Assembly: GCA_947168585.1 (NCBI GenBank)
Contig: CAMVMK010000007.1
Location: forward strand, 1 to 64,000
Direction of reading: 5' to 3'
Length of the DNA: 64,000 nt
Source: an uncultured Fretibacterium sp.
GTDB lineage: Bacteria; Synergistota; Synergistia; Synergistales; Aminobacteriaceae
The notes under the pieces are model-generated. The model was not told the origin of the DNA. It made no database searches and saw only the letters and a list, made by a program, of their open reading frames with translations. Position numbers and translations under genes: made by a program. The stretch's first letter is position 1, and the number at the start of each line of letters is the position of its first letter. Below, one piece after another: positions 25,308 to 34,678 of the stretch.

Positions 25308-26099
25308 TTAACGTTTCAATCCGTTTGCAATTCTTAATAACTCGTCAGCAGTCTGAATACCTTTTGAGTTAGCTTCATAAGCACGCTGGGCTACTATCAT
25401 CTCGACCATTTCTTCAACGACTTGAACGTTAGACATTTCGACAACATTCTGAAGAACTGTCGGCATTCCGTCTTCACCGGGGTTTCCTAAAATAGGCTGG
25501 CCGCTCGCAGGGGTTTCTACGAAAAGTCTATCGCCCGCCGCCCTAAGTCCTGTAGGGTTTACAAATCTCGCAAGCTGAATTTGTCCGAGTTCCTGAAGTT
25601 CGACTTCTTCGCCGACTTTAGCACTTACGACTCCGGTCGGAGATAATGTAATTGAAATAGTATTGTTCGGAATAGTTATAGCCGGTTCAAGCAAATATCC
25701 GTTCTCGTCAACTATTTGTCCCTGATCGTCAATCTTCCACGAACCTCCGCGTGTATAGCCTATTCTGCCGTTGCCCATGTCAACCTGAAAGAAAGCTCCC
25801 TCACCGTTAATTGCCCAGTCTAAAGGCCCGTCAGTAATCTGAAAATTTCCCTGAACCATGAAACTCGGAGTTGCTACGACACGAGTTCCCAAACCGACCT
25901 GAATACCCGTAGGCACAAGTGAATCAGGCTCAACCGGAGCACCGGGTTCACGGCCGATCTGATACATTAAATCTTCAAAATCTGCGCGGCGTTTTTTATA
26001 GCCTTGAGTGTTTACGTTCGATAAGTTATGAGTAACGACATCTAAGTGAGTTTGCTGCGCTATCATTCCCGTAGCACTCGTCCATAATGAGCGTAACAT
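25308..26099 (-). CDS. flgG: Flagellar distal rod protein FlgG
   Basis: A 263-aa rod protein of the normal length (E. coli 260). Conserved ends: LRSLWTSATGMIAQQTHLDV and VTHNLSNVNTQGYKKRRADF at the N-terminus, EEMVEMIVAQRAYEANSKGI and ADELLRIANGLKR at the C-terminus, with the centre GPLDWAINGEGAFFQVD. Its ribosome site (AGGAAGTAAAAAATG) comes from heptad-repeat copy H. It is co-directional with flgF and flgA. Confidence 0.97.
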   Translation of the reverse strand: MLRSLWTSATGMIAQQTHLDVVTHNLSNVNTQGYKKRRADFEDLMYQIGREPGAPVEPDSLVPTGIQVGLGTRVVATPSFMVQGNFQITDGPLDWAINGEGAFFQVDMGNGRIGYTRGGSWKIDDQGQIVDENGYLLEPAITIPNNTISITLSPTGVVSAKVGEEVELQELGQIQLARFVNPTGLRAAGDRLFVETPASGQPILGNPGEDGMPTVLQNVVEMSNVQVVEEMVEMIVAQRAYEANSKGIQTADELLRIANGLKR

Positions 26100-26103
26100 T
26101 TTT

Positions 26104-26129
26104 TACTTCCTGCCTCCTAATTCCTGCTT
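26104..26129 (-). repeat. Heptad-repeat half-element H, supplying the flgG ribosome site
   Basis: Minus strand AAGCAGGAATTAGGAGGCAG leads into GAAGTAAAAAATG, the flgG start. The arrangement is the same as at copies E and I. Confidence 0.75.
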
Positions 26130-26134
26130 AATTT

Positions 26135-26941
26135 TTAGCCTCTGCTGAATGACGTTATTAATTTTGTTGTCTGTTCGTCATGGGTCATTAAGGCTTTTGA
26201 CGCGCCCTCATAAACTCTTTGGGCTTCAATCATTCTAACCATTTCTTCAACAACACTGACATTCGAGGCCTCTAACATTCCCGACCAAATTTTTACGTCA
26301 GCAACAGGGTCAGCACCGCCGGAGCGTTCTGTAGGCTCTAATAAATTATTTGCGGCCTGCCTTAAATATGTAGGATTTTCAAAATTAAACACAGCCACCC
26401 GCCCTACGACTTCACCGTCAGCTATAACCTGCCCCGTTCTATTTACTTCGACTTTCCTTGCGTTACCGATTGAGATTGCTCCGCCCTCGCCCTGCAAAGT
26501 CATTCCGTTAGTTGAAACTATATTTCCGTTTTCGTCAGGGATAAAATTTCCCATTCGGGTGTAATAAATATCTCCGTTGCCGTTAGCTACTGCAAAAAAT
26601 CCGGGCCCGTCTATAGCCATATCTAAAGGGCTTTCAGTAGATTTCACAACGCCGGGACTTGTATCCGTAACATCTTCAGAAAAAACTGTAGCAAGAGCAA
26701 ACGAACCTATAATAGCGCGTCCTTTGAAAGGCATATCGGCAGGCAAAATCGTAGTGATTTTAGTTTCGCCGTCCTCTGAAACTTTTTCTATTCTGTCCAT
26801 TAATGCAGAAAAATCAGAGTTCGCGCTTACTCTTTTCTTAAATCCTGCTGTATCTACGTTCGCTAAATTATTCGTAACGACATCTAAATTTGTCTCCTGC
26901 ACAATCATTCCTGAAGCTGCTTCATATATTCCCCTGTGCAT
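26135..26941 (-). CDS. flgF: Flagellar proximal rod protein FlgF
   Basis: A 268-aa hook-basal body protein with the shared family ends (YEAASGMIVQETNLDVVTNN, LANVDTAGFKKR; SVVEEMVRMIEAQRVYEGAS) and the FlgF/FlgG centre (SPLDMAIDGPGFFAVANGNG). It lies immediately upstream of flgG and is more divergent from FlgG-type sequence, so FlgF is the natural call. GGGGAG lies about 16 nt before the ATG, so the ribosome site is poor. Confidence 0.9.
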   Translation of the reverse strand: MHRGIYEAASGMIVQETNLDVVTNNLANVDTAGFKKRVSANSDFSALMDRIEKVSEDGETKITTILPADMPFKGRAIIGSFALATVFSEDVTDTSPGVVKSTESPLDMAIDGPGFFAVANGNGDIYYTRMGNFIPDENGNIVSTNGMTLQGEGGAISIGNARKVEVNRTGQVIADGEVVGRVAVFNFENPTYLRQAANNLLEPTERSGGADPVADVKIWSGMLEASNVSVVEEMVRMIEAQRVYEGASKALMTHDEQTTKLITSFSRG

Positions 26942-26978
26942 TTATTTAATTTTCATCTCCCCGTGAAGTTTTTTTTAA

Positions 26979-28025
26979 TTAATATCTTTTACGGCTTGAG
27001 CGTTTCAAATTTACTAACATATTGCTCCGGCCTGAATTTTTAATATTATCAATTTCCATTAAGGCTTTGCCCGTACCGAGTGCAACGCTTTCCATAGGAT
27101 TTTCCGCCGTGAAGCAGTTTATTCCCGTCTGCTGTGCGATTAATTCAGGAAGTCCGCGCAATAAAGCCCCTCCGCCGGTCAAGACTATACCTCTATCAAT
27201 AATATCGGCTGATAATTCCGGAGGTGTATCTTCTAAAACATTTCGGATTCCGTCTATTAAATTTTGAACCATCTCGCCTATCGCCATATTAACCGCCGAA
27301 CTTGTAACTTCAATCTGACGCGGAAGACCTTGAACTAAGTCGCGGCCTTTCACTATCATTTTTTGATCTTCTTCGAGGGGTATACAAGTCCCGATCATGA
27401 TTTTAAGATTTTCTGCAGTCTGGTCGCCTATAGCTAAATTATATTGACGGCGTAAATATTTCATTATGGCTTCGTCAAATTTATCGCCGCCGATCCTCAA
27501 AGATTTTGAATGAACGACTCCGCCGAGAGAAATTACAGCAATATCGCTCGTTCCGCCGCCGATATCGACAATCATTTTTCCCCTTGCTTCTTCAACATTC
27601 AAATCTGCTCCGATAGCTGCGGCCATAGGCTCTTCAATTAAATAAGCCTCACGCGCTCCGACTTCGAGGGCTGCCTCTAAGACTGCACGGCGTTCAACGT
27701 CAGTAGCTCCGGAGGGTACGCAGATCATTGCTCTATTTCTGAAAAATTTTTGAGTTCCTTTAGTAACACGTTTCATAAAATGCTGCAGCATTGCTTCAGT
27801 CATTTCGTAATTTGCTATAACTCCGTCTCTAAGCGGCCTGACTGATGTAATACTTCCGGGAGTTCTTCCTACCATGCTTTTAGCGTCATAGCCGACTGCT
27901 AAAATTTCGCCGGTTTCATTGTCAACTGCAACGACTGACGGCTCACGCAGGACAACTCCGTGATGTTTTTCATAAATTAATACAGTGGCTGTGCCTAAAT
28001 CTATGCCTATATCTGTCCCGAACAA
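26979..28025 (-). CDS. mreB: Rod-shape-determining actin homologue MreB
   Basis: A 348-aa bacterial actin that organises lateral wall synthesis at the inner membrane. Nucleotide-binding motifs: phosphate-1 DIGIDLGTATVLIY, phosphate-2 MIVDIGGGTSDIAVISLGG, adenosine motif GIVLTGGGALLRGLPELI. MreB hallmarks are GRTPGSITSVRPLRDGVIAN and CVPSGATDVERRAVLEAA. The start is TTG (minus strand), supported by the universal MFGTDIGIDLG beginning and an AAGGGG site. The start overlaps the upstream CTERM gene by 19 nt. No mreC or mreD is adjacent; instead it leads into flgF. Confidence 0.96.
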   Translation of the reverse strand: MFGTDIGIDLGTATVLIYEKHHGVVLREPSVVAVDNETGEILAVGYDAKSMVGRTPGSITSVRPLRDGVIANYEMTEAMLQHFMKRVTKGTQKFFRNRAMICVPSGATDVERRAVLEAALEVGAREAYLIEEPMAAAIGADLNVEEARGKMIVDIGGGTSDIAVISLGGVVHSKSLRIGGDKFDEAIMKYLRRQYNLAIGDQTAENLKIMIGTCIPLEEDQKMIVKGRDLVQGLPRQIEVTSSAVNMAIGEMVQNLIDGIRNVLEDTPPELSADIIDRGIVLTGGGALLRGLPELIAQQTGINCFTAENPMESVALGTGKALMEIDNIKNSGRSNMLVNLKRSSRKRY

Positions 28026-28699
28026 AATTTTTTGCCCCTTCCGATTTCAATAATTAATAATGCTGCGAAAATTCCAAGTCCAACCGCGTTACAACCGCTG
28101 CTTGTTTCTTCTTCTGTAGAAGGTTTTTCCGTCCCGTCTTTCCATAGAGCGCAGTCAGCGTTTATTTCACATTCGCCGACGGTATCGAAATCAACATAAC
28201 CCTGCACCCGCAATTTTCCTGATGATTCTGAAATAAAAGTTAAAGTTAAATTCAGGTCATTTACTTTGACTGTAGGAAGGACAAAAGGCTCGTTGAGGGT
28301 CGGCCGGGCTTCCGGCAATAATAAAGGAATTTTAACGGCGTTATTTACAGCACCTTCCCAGACTTTAATATCTAAACCGGTATTGTCGAACATATAAATT
28401 CTTAAATCAATATCGCACGAAGTTAAAACTTTTCTGTTCTCGTTGACAACATTGCGGTTAATTTCTTTTGTTCCGTCAAGAAGTTTATCGATTTTTTCAT
28501 CAAGATTTTTAACGATGTCGGTTTCTTGGTTCATTTCGCCCTCAATCCTGAAAGAAACTCTCACAAAACTTTTTTCAACAAAACTTGTGCCCTCGATGTT
28601 CCATTTTCCGGGCAAAATCGAATCTATATATTCAGCAGCATTTAATAAGGAACACGAAGAAATTAAAATTAAAAATATTAATATAAAAATTTTTTTCAT
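28007..28699 (-). CDS. Exported protein with Synergist-CTERM-like tail
   Basis: A 230-aa protein of unknown function. The signal peptide (ILIFLILISSCSLLNA) contains a possible lipobox (ISSC), so it may be a lipoprotein or be cut after LLNA. The middle is beta-rich with no recognised domain. The C-terminus TSSGCNAVGLGIFAALL, followed by IEIGRGKKF, fits the Synergist-CTERM pattern (Gly-Cys, hydrophobic, basic), the second such protein in the window. The ribosome site AGGAAGTAAAAATG derives from heptad-repeat copy I. The last codons overlap the mreB start. Confidence 0.7.
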   Translation of the reverse strand: MKKIFILIFLILISSCSLLNAAEYIDSILPGKWNIEGTSFVEKSFVRVSFRIEGEMNQETDIVKNLDEKIDKLLDGTKEINRNVVNENRKVLTSCDIDLRIYMFDNTGLDIKVWEGAVNNAVKIPLLLPEARPTLNEPFVLPTVKVNDLNLTLTFISESSGKLRVQGYVDFDTVGECEINADCALWKDGTEKPSTEEETSSGCNAVGLGIFAALLIIEIGRGKKFCSGQI

Positions 28700-28702
28700 T
28701 TT

Positions 28703-28725
28703 TACTTCCTACTTCCTACTTGCTT
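28703..28725 (-). repeat. Heptad-repeat half-element I, supplying a ribosome site
   Basis: Minus strand AAGTAGGAAGTAGGAAGTAA then AAATG, the start of the CTERM gene. It occupies the whole gap after larB. Confidence 0.75.
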
Positions 28726-29473
28726 TATTAATCATTCCGGCGAGATAGCCTGCTCCGAAACCGTTATCAATATTAACAACACTGACTCCGCTCGCGCATG
28801 AATTTAACATAGCAAGCAAAGCAGCAACTCCCCCGAATGAAGCTCCATAGCCGACGCTCGTAGGCACAGCGATAACAGGACAATCGGCCAAGCCTCCTAA
28901 AACGCTCGCCAATGCCCCCTCCATTCCTGCGACTGCAACTATAACACTCGCGCTCATAATTTCGTCAACGTGAGATAAAACTCTATGAAGTCCTGAAACT
29001 CCAACGTCATATAATCTTTTAACTTTATTCCCTAAAACTTCGGCAGTAAGGGCAGCTTCTTCAGCAACAGGAATATCACTCGTTCCGCCGGTAGCTACAA
29101 CTATAAAATTTTCTCCTTCGGGCTTGGGAATTTCACCGTAAATTCCTATGCGTGCTTCGGCATGATAATTTATTTCACAGCCTAAAGTTTTTAATTTGTC
29201 GGCAGATTCCTGCGATAGACGGGTGATTAAAACCGCGCCTTGATGATGTTCCTGCATTACATTAACAATCCCTGCGATCTGCTCGGGAGTTTTTCCTGCT
29301 CCGTATATAACTTCAGAAGCCCCCTGACGGATTTTTCTATGTAAATCAACTTTAGCGTAACCGATGTCTTCAAAGGGTTTTTCTTTTAATTTCAAGTAAG
29401 CTTCATCGACAGAAATTTTATTTTCTTGAAGTTCATGAAGAATTTTTTTTATATCGTTCAAAAAACTTTTCAC
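28709..29473 (-). CDS. larB: LarB: pyridinium-3,5-biscarboxylic acid mononucleotide synthase
   Basis: A 254-aa PurE-like enzyme that carboxylates and hydrolyses nicotinate adenine dinucleotide in the first step of nickel-pincer cofactor synthesis. Motifs: DLHRKIRQGASEVIYGAGKT near residue 43, then the PurE-like core VVATGGTSDIPVAEEAALTA, YDVGVSGLHRVLSH, VAVAGMEGALASVLGGL and VPTSVGYGASFGG. Length is typical. No larC, larE or lactate racemase larA lies nearby, so the rest of the pathway must be elsewhere, or the gene serves another nickel-pincer enzyme. It is first in the minus-strand run leading to mreB and the flagellar genes. Confidence 0.92.
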   Translation of the reverse strand: MKSFLNDIKKILHELQENKISVDEAYLKLKEKPFEDIGYAKVDLHRKIRQGASEVIYGAGKTPEQIAGIVNVMQEHHQGAVLITRLSQESADKLKTLGCEINYHAEARIGIYGEIPKPEGENFIVVATGGTSDIPVAEEAALTAEVLGNKVKRLYDVGVSGLHRVLSHVDEIMSASVIVAVAGMEGALASVLGGLADCPVIAVPTSVGYGASFGGVAALLAMLNSCASGVSVVNIDNGFGAGYLAGMINKASRK

Positions 29474-29512
29474 CTCTCCATGAAAATAATATCACAAGAA
29501 AGGCAAATAGAT

Positions 29513-29520
29513 ATTATAAT
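29513..29520. promoter_or_regulatory. Overlapping divergent -10 elements between larB and dnaB
   Basis: ATTATAAT reads as TATAAT on both strands, offset by 2 bp, in the only divergent gap between larB and dnaB. A second plus-strand candidate TGATAAAAT lies at 29531. No clear -35 was found. Confidence 0.35.
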
Positions 29521-29587
29521 CGATAAAATATGATAAAATAATTTTTAAGAATTTTTCAAAGCTTTCAAAGTTGAGAAAAAATATTTT

Positions 29588-29609
29588 TTGCCACAACTTT
29601 TGCCACAAC
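29588..29609 (-). repeat. Paired 12-bp-period repeat (TTGCCACAAC type)
   Basis: TTGCCACAAC at 29588-29597 and again at 29600-29609, exactly 12 bp apart, within the larB-dnaB gap. On the minus strand the unit reads GTTGTGGCAAAA, structurally like GAGTGGAAAAAT at 2779 and 44349. Confidence 0.6.
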
Positions 29610-29750
29610 AAAAAAGTTCAAATTTTTTAGTAATCATAATTTCTTTCAGATATAAATTTCAAAATAAAAATCACAGAAAAATAAAATTAAAAGTTAAGCA
29701 TTATAATATTCAAATTATAAATTAAAAAAGGAATCTAAAAATAATCTAAA

Positions 29751-31109
29751 ATGAACCCAATTTACACAAACCTTCCGAATAATACCGAAGCTGAACGCGC
29801 CGTTGTGGGTGCGGCTATGCTTTCTAAAGAGGCACTGGGAAGCGTCATTGAAATTCTCAAGCCCGAAGATTTTTTTGACATTAATAATAAAATCGCTTAC
29901 GAAATTTTAATTTCAATGTATATGGCCGACAAGCCTTTAGATTTCATTACGATTTCAAACGAATTTAAGGCTAAAGGAGTTTTTGACCGTTTAGGAGGAC
30001 AGCCTTTTATTGCCGAACTTATGGACGATATTTCAGTGCTTGCCAACGTAACTTATCACGCAGGAATAGTCCGGGAACATTCAATAAGAAGAAAGTTAAT
30101 TGAGGCCGGAAATAAAATCGTTGCTCTTGCTTATCAAAACGACAAAACTACTGCTGAAATTATAGCTGAAATTGAAAAATTAATTTTTGATGCCTCGCAA
30201 AATAAAAATTTCTCAGAGTTCCGGCATGTCCGCGATGTTATTACGCCGGTCTTCGTAAATGTTGAAGAAAGAGTTAAGAAAAACGGCGCTCATACAGCCG
30301 GATATCCGACAGGCTTTGTGGATTTAGACGGTTATACGGGAGGCTTTCAGCCTGGCAGTTTGAATATAATTGCGGCTCGTCCTTCTATGGGAAAGACGGC
30401 TTTTGCTATGAATATCGCTCAATTCGGAGGCACGGAGGCAAATATTCCCGTCTTAGTTTTCAGTCTCGAAATGCCCGCCGAGCAGTTAGTTTTAAGAATG
30501 TTAGCAGCTGAAGCAGAAGTAAATTTATCGGAACTCAGCACAGGAATTTTTACCACTGAAAATTTTAACTTAGTCCGCGAAGCCTGTGATGTTTTAGCAA
30601 AACGCGAAATTTATATCAGCGATGACTCAATGCTCACAGCTATAGATTTCAGAACACGATGCAGGAGATTTAAGACTAAACACCCGGAACTCGGTTTAAT
30701 AATTGTCGATTATCTTCAGTTAATGAGCTCCGGAGTTTCAAACATTAATAGCAGCCGTCAGCAGGAAGTTGCAGATATTTCGAGAATGTTAAAAGCCGTT
30801 GCCCGTGAATTAAACTGCCCTGTCGTAGCTTTGTCGCAGTTATCGAGAGCCGCCGAGCAAAGAGTAGAGAAAAAGCCTCAGCTTTCAGACCTTAGAGACT
30901 CCGGTGCTATTGAACAGGATGCTGACGTTGTAATTTTATTATTCCGAGAAGATTATTATTCAGACGATGAACAAAATGATGAGAAGAACAGTAAAGCCGA
31001 TATTAGAATTGCTAAGAACAGAAACGGAAGCACTGGGACTTTTCATATGACTTTCAGGCGCGAGATAACACGCTTCATGAATTACGGCGAAGATGATCCA
31101 GGCAATTAA
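29751..31109 (+). CDS. dnaB: Replicative DNA helicase DnaB
   Basis: A 452-aa hexameric 5'-3' replication-fork helicase. The N-terminal domain starts [19 protein letters not shown]. The RecA-like C-terminal domain has Walker [12 protein letters not shown] (209-219), Walker [13 protein letters not shown], the DnaB motif [20 protein letters not shown] and [19 protein letters not shown]. No intein is present. An AAGGA lies about 20 nt before the ATG, too far for a normal ribosome site, so translation initiation may be weak. It heads a plus-strand run to uvrC. Confidence 0.97.
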   Translation: MNPIYTNLPNNTEAERAVVGAAMLSKEALGSVIEILKPEDFFDINNKIAYEILISMYMADKPLDFITISNEFKAKGVFDRLGGQPFIAELMDDISVLANVTYHAGIVREHSIRRKLIEAGNKIVALAYQNDKTTAEIIAEIEKLIFDASQNKNFSEFRHVRDVITPVFVNVEERVKKNGAHTAGYPTGFVDLDGYTGGFQPGSLNIIAARPSMGKTAFAMNIAQFGGTEANIPVLVFSLEMPAEQLVLRMLAAEAEVNLSELSTGIFTTENFNLVREACDVLAKREIYISDDSMLTAIDFRTRCRRFKTKHPELGLIIVDYLQLMSSGVSNINSSRQQEVADISRMLKAVARELNCPVVALSQLSRAAEQRVEKKPQLSDLRDSGAIEQDADVVILLFREDYYSDDEQNDEKNSKADIRIAKNRNGSTGTFHMTFRREITRFMNYGEDDPGN

Positions 31110-31171
31110 TAATTGTCTCTATGATATTATTAAACGCAAAAAATTTTTTAGTTGAAAGGAGAAAATTTTTC

Positions 31172-32683
31172 ATGGCCTATTATTGCAACGAACCTTCGCA
31201 CACGTTCTCGGAGTATTTATTAATCCCGACTTACTCTTCGGAAAACTGCGTGCCTTCAAACGTATCTCTTAGAACTCCTCTCTGTAAATTTAAGCGCGGC
31301 GAAGAGTCTCCGCTGTCGATAAACATTCCTTTAATTTCAGCCTGTATGCAGTCAGTTTCAAACGACAGCATGGCTATAGCTCTTGCCCGTGAAGGCGGAA
31401 TTGCTTTTATTTACTGCTCACAACCTATCGAAAAGCAGGCCGAAATGATAGCTAAAGTTAAAAGATATAAAGCCGGTTTCGTAGCGAATGACTCAGCCAT
31501 AAGCCCGGAGCAGACACTTAAAGATATTTTAAGACTTAAAGAGCAGACCGGACACACTACCGTAGCAGTAACTGAAGACGGAAGTTTAACGGGAAAATTA
31601 TTAGGCATAGTAACGAGCCGCGACTACCGCGTAAGCCGTACAGACCCCGCTACAAAAGTTCGTGATTTTATGACGCCTATCGACAAAGTAATTTCAGCAA
31701 AAGACGGCTTAAATCTCAGTGAAGCTAATGATTTACTTTGGGAACATAAATTAAACGCCCTCCCCGTTGTCGATAATGACGGCCATATGGTGGCTTTCGT
31801 TTTCAGAAAAGATTACGATATGCACAAAGAAAATCCTTTGGAACTTTTAGACTCTCAAAAACGTTATATGACAGGCGCAGGAATTAATACACGCGATTAT
31901 GAGCAGAGAGTTCCGGCCTTAGTTGAAGCTGGTGCAGATGTTTTATGTATAGATTCTTCAGAAGGTTTCACGGAATGGCAGCGCAGAACTCTTCAATGGA
32001 TTAGAAAAAATTACGGCGATGAAGTCAAAGTCGGCGGCGGAAATGTTGTTGATGGAGACGGATTTAGATTTTTAGCTGAAGCCGGAGCAGATTTCGTTAA
32101 AATCGGTATTGGAGGCGGCTCAATCTGTATCACACGCGAAGCTAAAGGCATAGGACGCGGACAGGCTACTTCAGTTATCGAAGTTGCTAAAGCACGCGAT
32201 GAATATTTTAAGGAAACAGGAATTTATATCCCGATTTGCTCTGACGGCGGGATTGTAATGGACTATCACATAACTTTGGCTCTTGCTATGGGTGCTGATT
32301 TTTGTATGTTAGGAAGATATTTTGCACGCTTTGATGAAAGCCCGACTAACCGAGTCATGATTAACGGGAATTACGTCAAAGAATATTGGGGAGAGGGTTC
32401 AAGCCGTGCCCGAAACTGGCAGAGATACGACAGCGGAGACGCTTCACAGTCTAAACTTTCATTTGAAGAAGGCGTTGACAGCTACGTACCTTACGCCGGA
32501 AGTTTAAGAGATAACGTCAACGAAACTTTAAGCAAAATTAAATCAACGTTCTGCAACTGCGGCGCATTAAATCTTGCGGAAATGAGAGAAAAAGCAAAAT
32601 TAACTCTCGTGTCGCCCGTAACTTTAATGGAAGGCGGAGCGCATGACGTAATTATGAAAGAAGCAGTAAGGCGAACTAAATAA
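31172..32683 (+). CDS. guaB: Inosine-5'-monophosphate dehydrogenase
   Basis: Oxidises IMP to XMP, the committed step to GMP. The protein is 503 aa from ATG 31172, which has AAAGGAG 10 nt upstream; the track start at 31121 adds an unsupported leader. Order: the barrel start ([20 protein letters not shown]), two CBS domains (residues about 95-220, [12 protein letters not shown] and [16 protein letters not shown]), then the barrel again with [10 protein letters not shown] and the catalytic-loop Cys in [10 protein letters not shown]. The usual form is GPGSICTTR, so two loop positions differ, as in a known IMPDH subgroup. It is followed 2 nt later by metN. Confidence 0.94.
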   Translation: MAYYCNEPSHTFSEYLLIPTYSSENCVPSNVSLRTPLCKFKRGEESPLSINIPLISACMQSVSNDSMAIALAREGGIAFIYCSQPIEKQAEMIAKVKRYKAGFVANDSAISPEQTLKDILRLKEQTGHTTVAVTEDGSLTGKLLGIVTSRDYRVSRTDPATKVRDFMTPIDKVISAKDGLNLSEANDLLWEHKLNALPVVDNDGHMVAFVFRKDYDMHKENPLELLDSQKRYMTGAGINTRDYEQRVPALVEAGADVLCIDSSEGFTEWQRRTLQWIRKNYGDEVKVGGGNVVDGDGFRFLAEAGADFVKIGIGGGSICITREAKGIGRGQATSVIEVAKARDEYFKETGIYIPICSDGGIVMDYHITLALAMGADFCMLGRYFARFDESPTNRVMINGNYVKEYWGEGSSRARNWQRYDSGDASQSKLSFEEGVDSYVPYAGSLRDNVNETLSKIKSTFCNCGALNLAEMREKAKLTLVSPVTLMEGGAHDVIMKEAVRRTK

Positions 32684-32685
32684 AA

Positions 32686-33729
32686 ATGATAGAACTTGAA
32701 CATATAATAAAAAATTTTCATTCGGACAAAGATAAAAATAAAAATATTCATGCTGTCAATGACGTTTCTTTAACGATTAATGACGGCGATATTTACGGGA
32801 TTATAGGCTTTTCGGGCGCAGGAAAATCTACTCTCGTGCGCTGTATAAATTTGCTCGAACGTCCAGACTCCGGCAGCGTTAAAATTGACGGTGTAGAGAT
32901 GATGAAGTTAAAACCCCGTGAACTCTACAAAGCCCGGACTAAAATCGGAATGATTTTCCAGCAGTTTAATTTAATGCCGTCCCGTACAGTTTTTCAAAAT
33001 GTAGCTTATCCGTTAAAAGGCATGAGCAAAGATGAAATAAAAAATAAAGTCCGTTCTTTATTAGAATTAGTCGAAATCAGCGACAAAGAAAACGCTTATC
33101 CTTCAGAACTTTCAGGCGGCCAGAAGCAAAGAGTTGCTATAGCACGGGCGTTAGCTAATGACCCTAAAATTTTATTGTGTGATGAAGCTACGAGTGCTTT
33201 AGACCCTCAGACAACCGGCTCAATTTTGCAGTTATTAAAAGACTTAAATAAAAAATTAGGTTTAACGATTGTTGTAATAACTCACGAAATGGAAGTAGTT
33301 AAACATATCTGCAGAAAAGCCGCTGTTATGGACGCAGGAAGAATTATTGAACGCGGAGATGTTTTCACGATTTTTTCCGACCCTCAACACCCTGTAACCC
33401 GAAATTTCGTAAGAACAACTTCAAATTTATCCAAAATCGAGACGTTATTAAAAGATAATTCCCCGATGGTGAAATTAAAGCCGGGTGAATTAATGGCGCG
33501 TCTTGTTTATATTCACGCTGATGTTTCAGAGCCTTTAATTTCGTTTGCTTCGAGGGCGTTCGACATTGAAATTAATATAATCTTAGCTGACGTTGAAATC
33601 GTAGCCGGAGCAATGGTCGGAGGGACTGTCGTAATTTTCAACGGCCCGCGCGATAAAATTAACAAAGCTATAGACTATTACAGAAGCAAAAATATAAGAG
33701 TGGAGGTTATTCAAGATGCCGGAGCTTAG
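32686..33729 (+). CDS. metN: Methionine ABC transporter ATP-binding protein MetN
   Basis: A 347-aa ATPase of the D-/L-methionine importer. Walker A GFSGAGKSTLVRCINLLERP, Q-loop FQQFNLM, signature LSGGQKQRVAIARAL, Walker B ILLCDEATSALDP, switch ITHEME. The C-terminal 80 residues (LVYIHADVSEPLISFASRAF, VGGTVVIFNGPRDKINKAID) are the NIL domain, which binds methionine and inhibits transport when the internal pool is full. It starts 2 nt after guaB and overlaps metI by 14 nt. The usual third gene, metQ, is absent here. Confidence 0.95.
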   Translation: MIELEHIIKNFHSDKDKNKNIHAVNDVSLTINDGDIYGIIGFSGAGKSTLVRCINLLERPDSGSVKIDGVEMMKLKPRELYKARTKIGMIFQQFNLMPSRTVFQNVAYPLKGMSKDEIKNKVRSLLELVEISDKENAYPSELSGGQKQRVAIARALANDPKILLCDEATSALDPQTTGSILQLLKDLNKKLGLTIVVITHEMEVVKHICRKAAVMDAGRIIERGDVFTIFSDPQHPVTRNFVRTTSNLSKIETLLKDNSPMVKLKPGELMARLVYIHADVSEPLISFASRAFDIEINIILADVEIVAGAMVGGTVVIFNGPRDKINKAIDYYRSKNIRVEVIQDAGA

Positions 33730-34393
33730 TGTTTTACTGCCGAATTTAATGAAACGTCTGCCGGAGTTTTGGAAGGCTTGCGGTGATACTCTTTTAATGG
33801 AAGTATGGTCGGGAGCAATAATTTTTATTTTCGGGCTTATATTCGGAATAATTTTGACGGTAACGAAACCCGGCGGAATTATGGAAAACCGTCCGCTTTA
33901 TCAAGTTTTGGATAAAATCATAAATTTGTTCCGTTCGATACCTTTTATAATTTTGCTGACAGCTTTAATGCCTCTCTCGCGCTGGATAATGGGAACGGCT
34001 ATTTATGTTCGCGGCGTTATAGTTCCGTTAGTTTTTGGTGCTACTCCGTTCTTCTCGCGTCAGGTTGAAAGCGCACTCGCCCAGACTGATAAAGGTCTTG
34101 TTGAAGCGGCTCTTTCAATGGGTTCAAGTCCTTTTGAAGTAATTTTCAGGGTTTATTTGCGTGAAAGTTTAGCCCCGATAATACGCGCTATAACTATAAC
34201 TATAATAAGCCTTTTAGGTTTAACAGCAATGGCTGGAGCAGTCGGTGCAGGCGGTTTAGGCGACTTTGCAATCCGTTACGGCCACGATAGAAATATGGCG
34301 GATATAACTTGGGTTGTTGTAATAGTTTTAGTTTTAGGTGTCAGCCTTGTTCAATGGGTAGGCGAAACTTTAGCACGAAAAAATACACATTAA
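33716..34393 (+). CDS. metI: Methionine ABC transporter permease MetI
   Basis: A 225-aa inner-membrane permease with five predicted membrane segments and the EAA coupling loop (VEAALSMGSSPFEVIFRVYL). MetI features are LFRSIPFIILLTALMPLSRW and GAVGAGGLGDFAIRYGHDRN. GGAGG lies 10 nt before the ATG, inside metN. No substrate-binding lipoprotein metQ follows; the next gene is a small DUF1902-like protein, so the binding protein must be encoded elsewhere. Confidence 0.95.
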   Translation: MPELSVLLPNLMKRLPEFWKACGDTLLMEVWSGAIIFIFGLIFGIILTVTKPGGIMENRPLYQVLDKIINLFRSIPFIILLTALMPLSRWIMGTAIYVRGVIVPLVFGATPFFSRQVESALAQTDKGLVEAALSMGSSPFEVIFRVYLRESLAPIIRAITITIISLLGLTAMAGAVGAGGLGDFAIRYGHDRNMADITWVVVIVLVLGVSLVQWVGETLARKNTH

Positions 34394-34414
34394 ATTTTTA
34401 CGGAGAAAATTATC

Positions 34415-34639
34415 ATGGACTGCAAAATAAAATTATTTTGGGACAGCGAGGCGGCTGTGTGGGTGGCCACGAGTGATGAACTGCCGACTCTTGCTCTTGA
34501 AGCGGGGTCTGTTGATGCTTTAATAGAACGAGTGAAATATATCGTGCCTGAACTTCTTGAAATTGAAGATGTCAAAGTTGATTATTGCGATTTAGATTTT
34601 ATAACTGAAAGACGCGACAGGGTGCGGATAATTGGCTGA
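34415..34639 (+). CDS. Small DUF1902/HicB-like protein
   Basis: A 74-aa protein with the DUF1902 pattern: IKLFWDSEAAVWVATSDELP at the start, LALEAGSVDALIERVKYIVP and ELLE following. The fold is the partial RNase H-like fold of HicB antitoxins, but there is no HicA toxin beside it and no DNA-binding tail, so it is an orphan. An ACGGAGAAAA ribosome site precedes the ATG. It lies 21 nt after metI and 39 nt before rarA and may be a stray passenger. Confidence 0.8.
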   Translation: MDCKIKLFWDSEAAVWVATSDELPTLALEAGSVDALIERVKYIVPELLEIEDVKVDYCDLDFITERRDRVRIIG

Positions 34640-34678
34640 GTATGAAACAAGCCGGATTAACTTTCAGATTTAGATAAA

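Noticed and set aside
31121-31171. Longer guaB start in the track
   Set aside because: The extra 17 residues precede a strong AAAGGAG site and the conserved IMPDH start at 31172.
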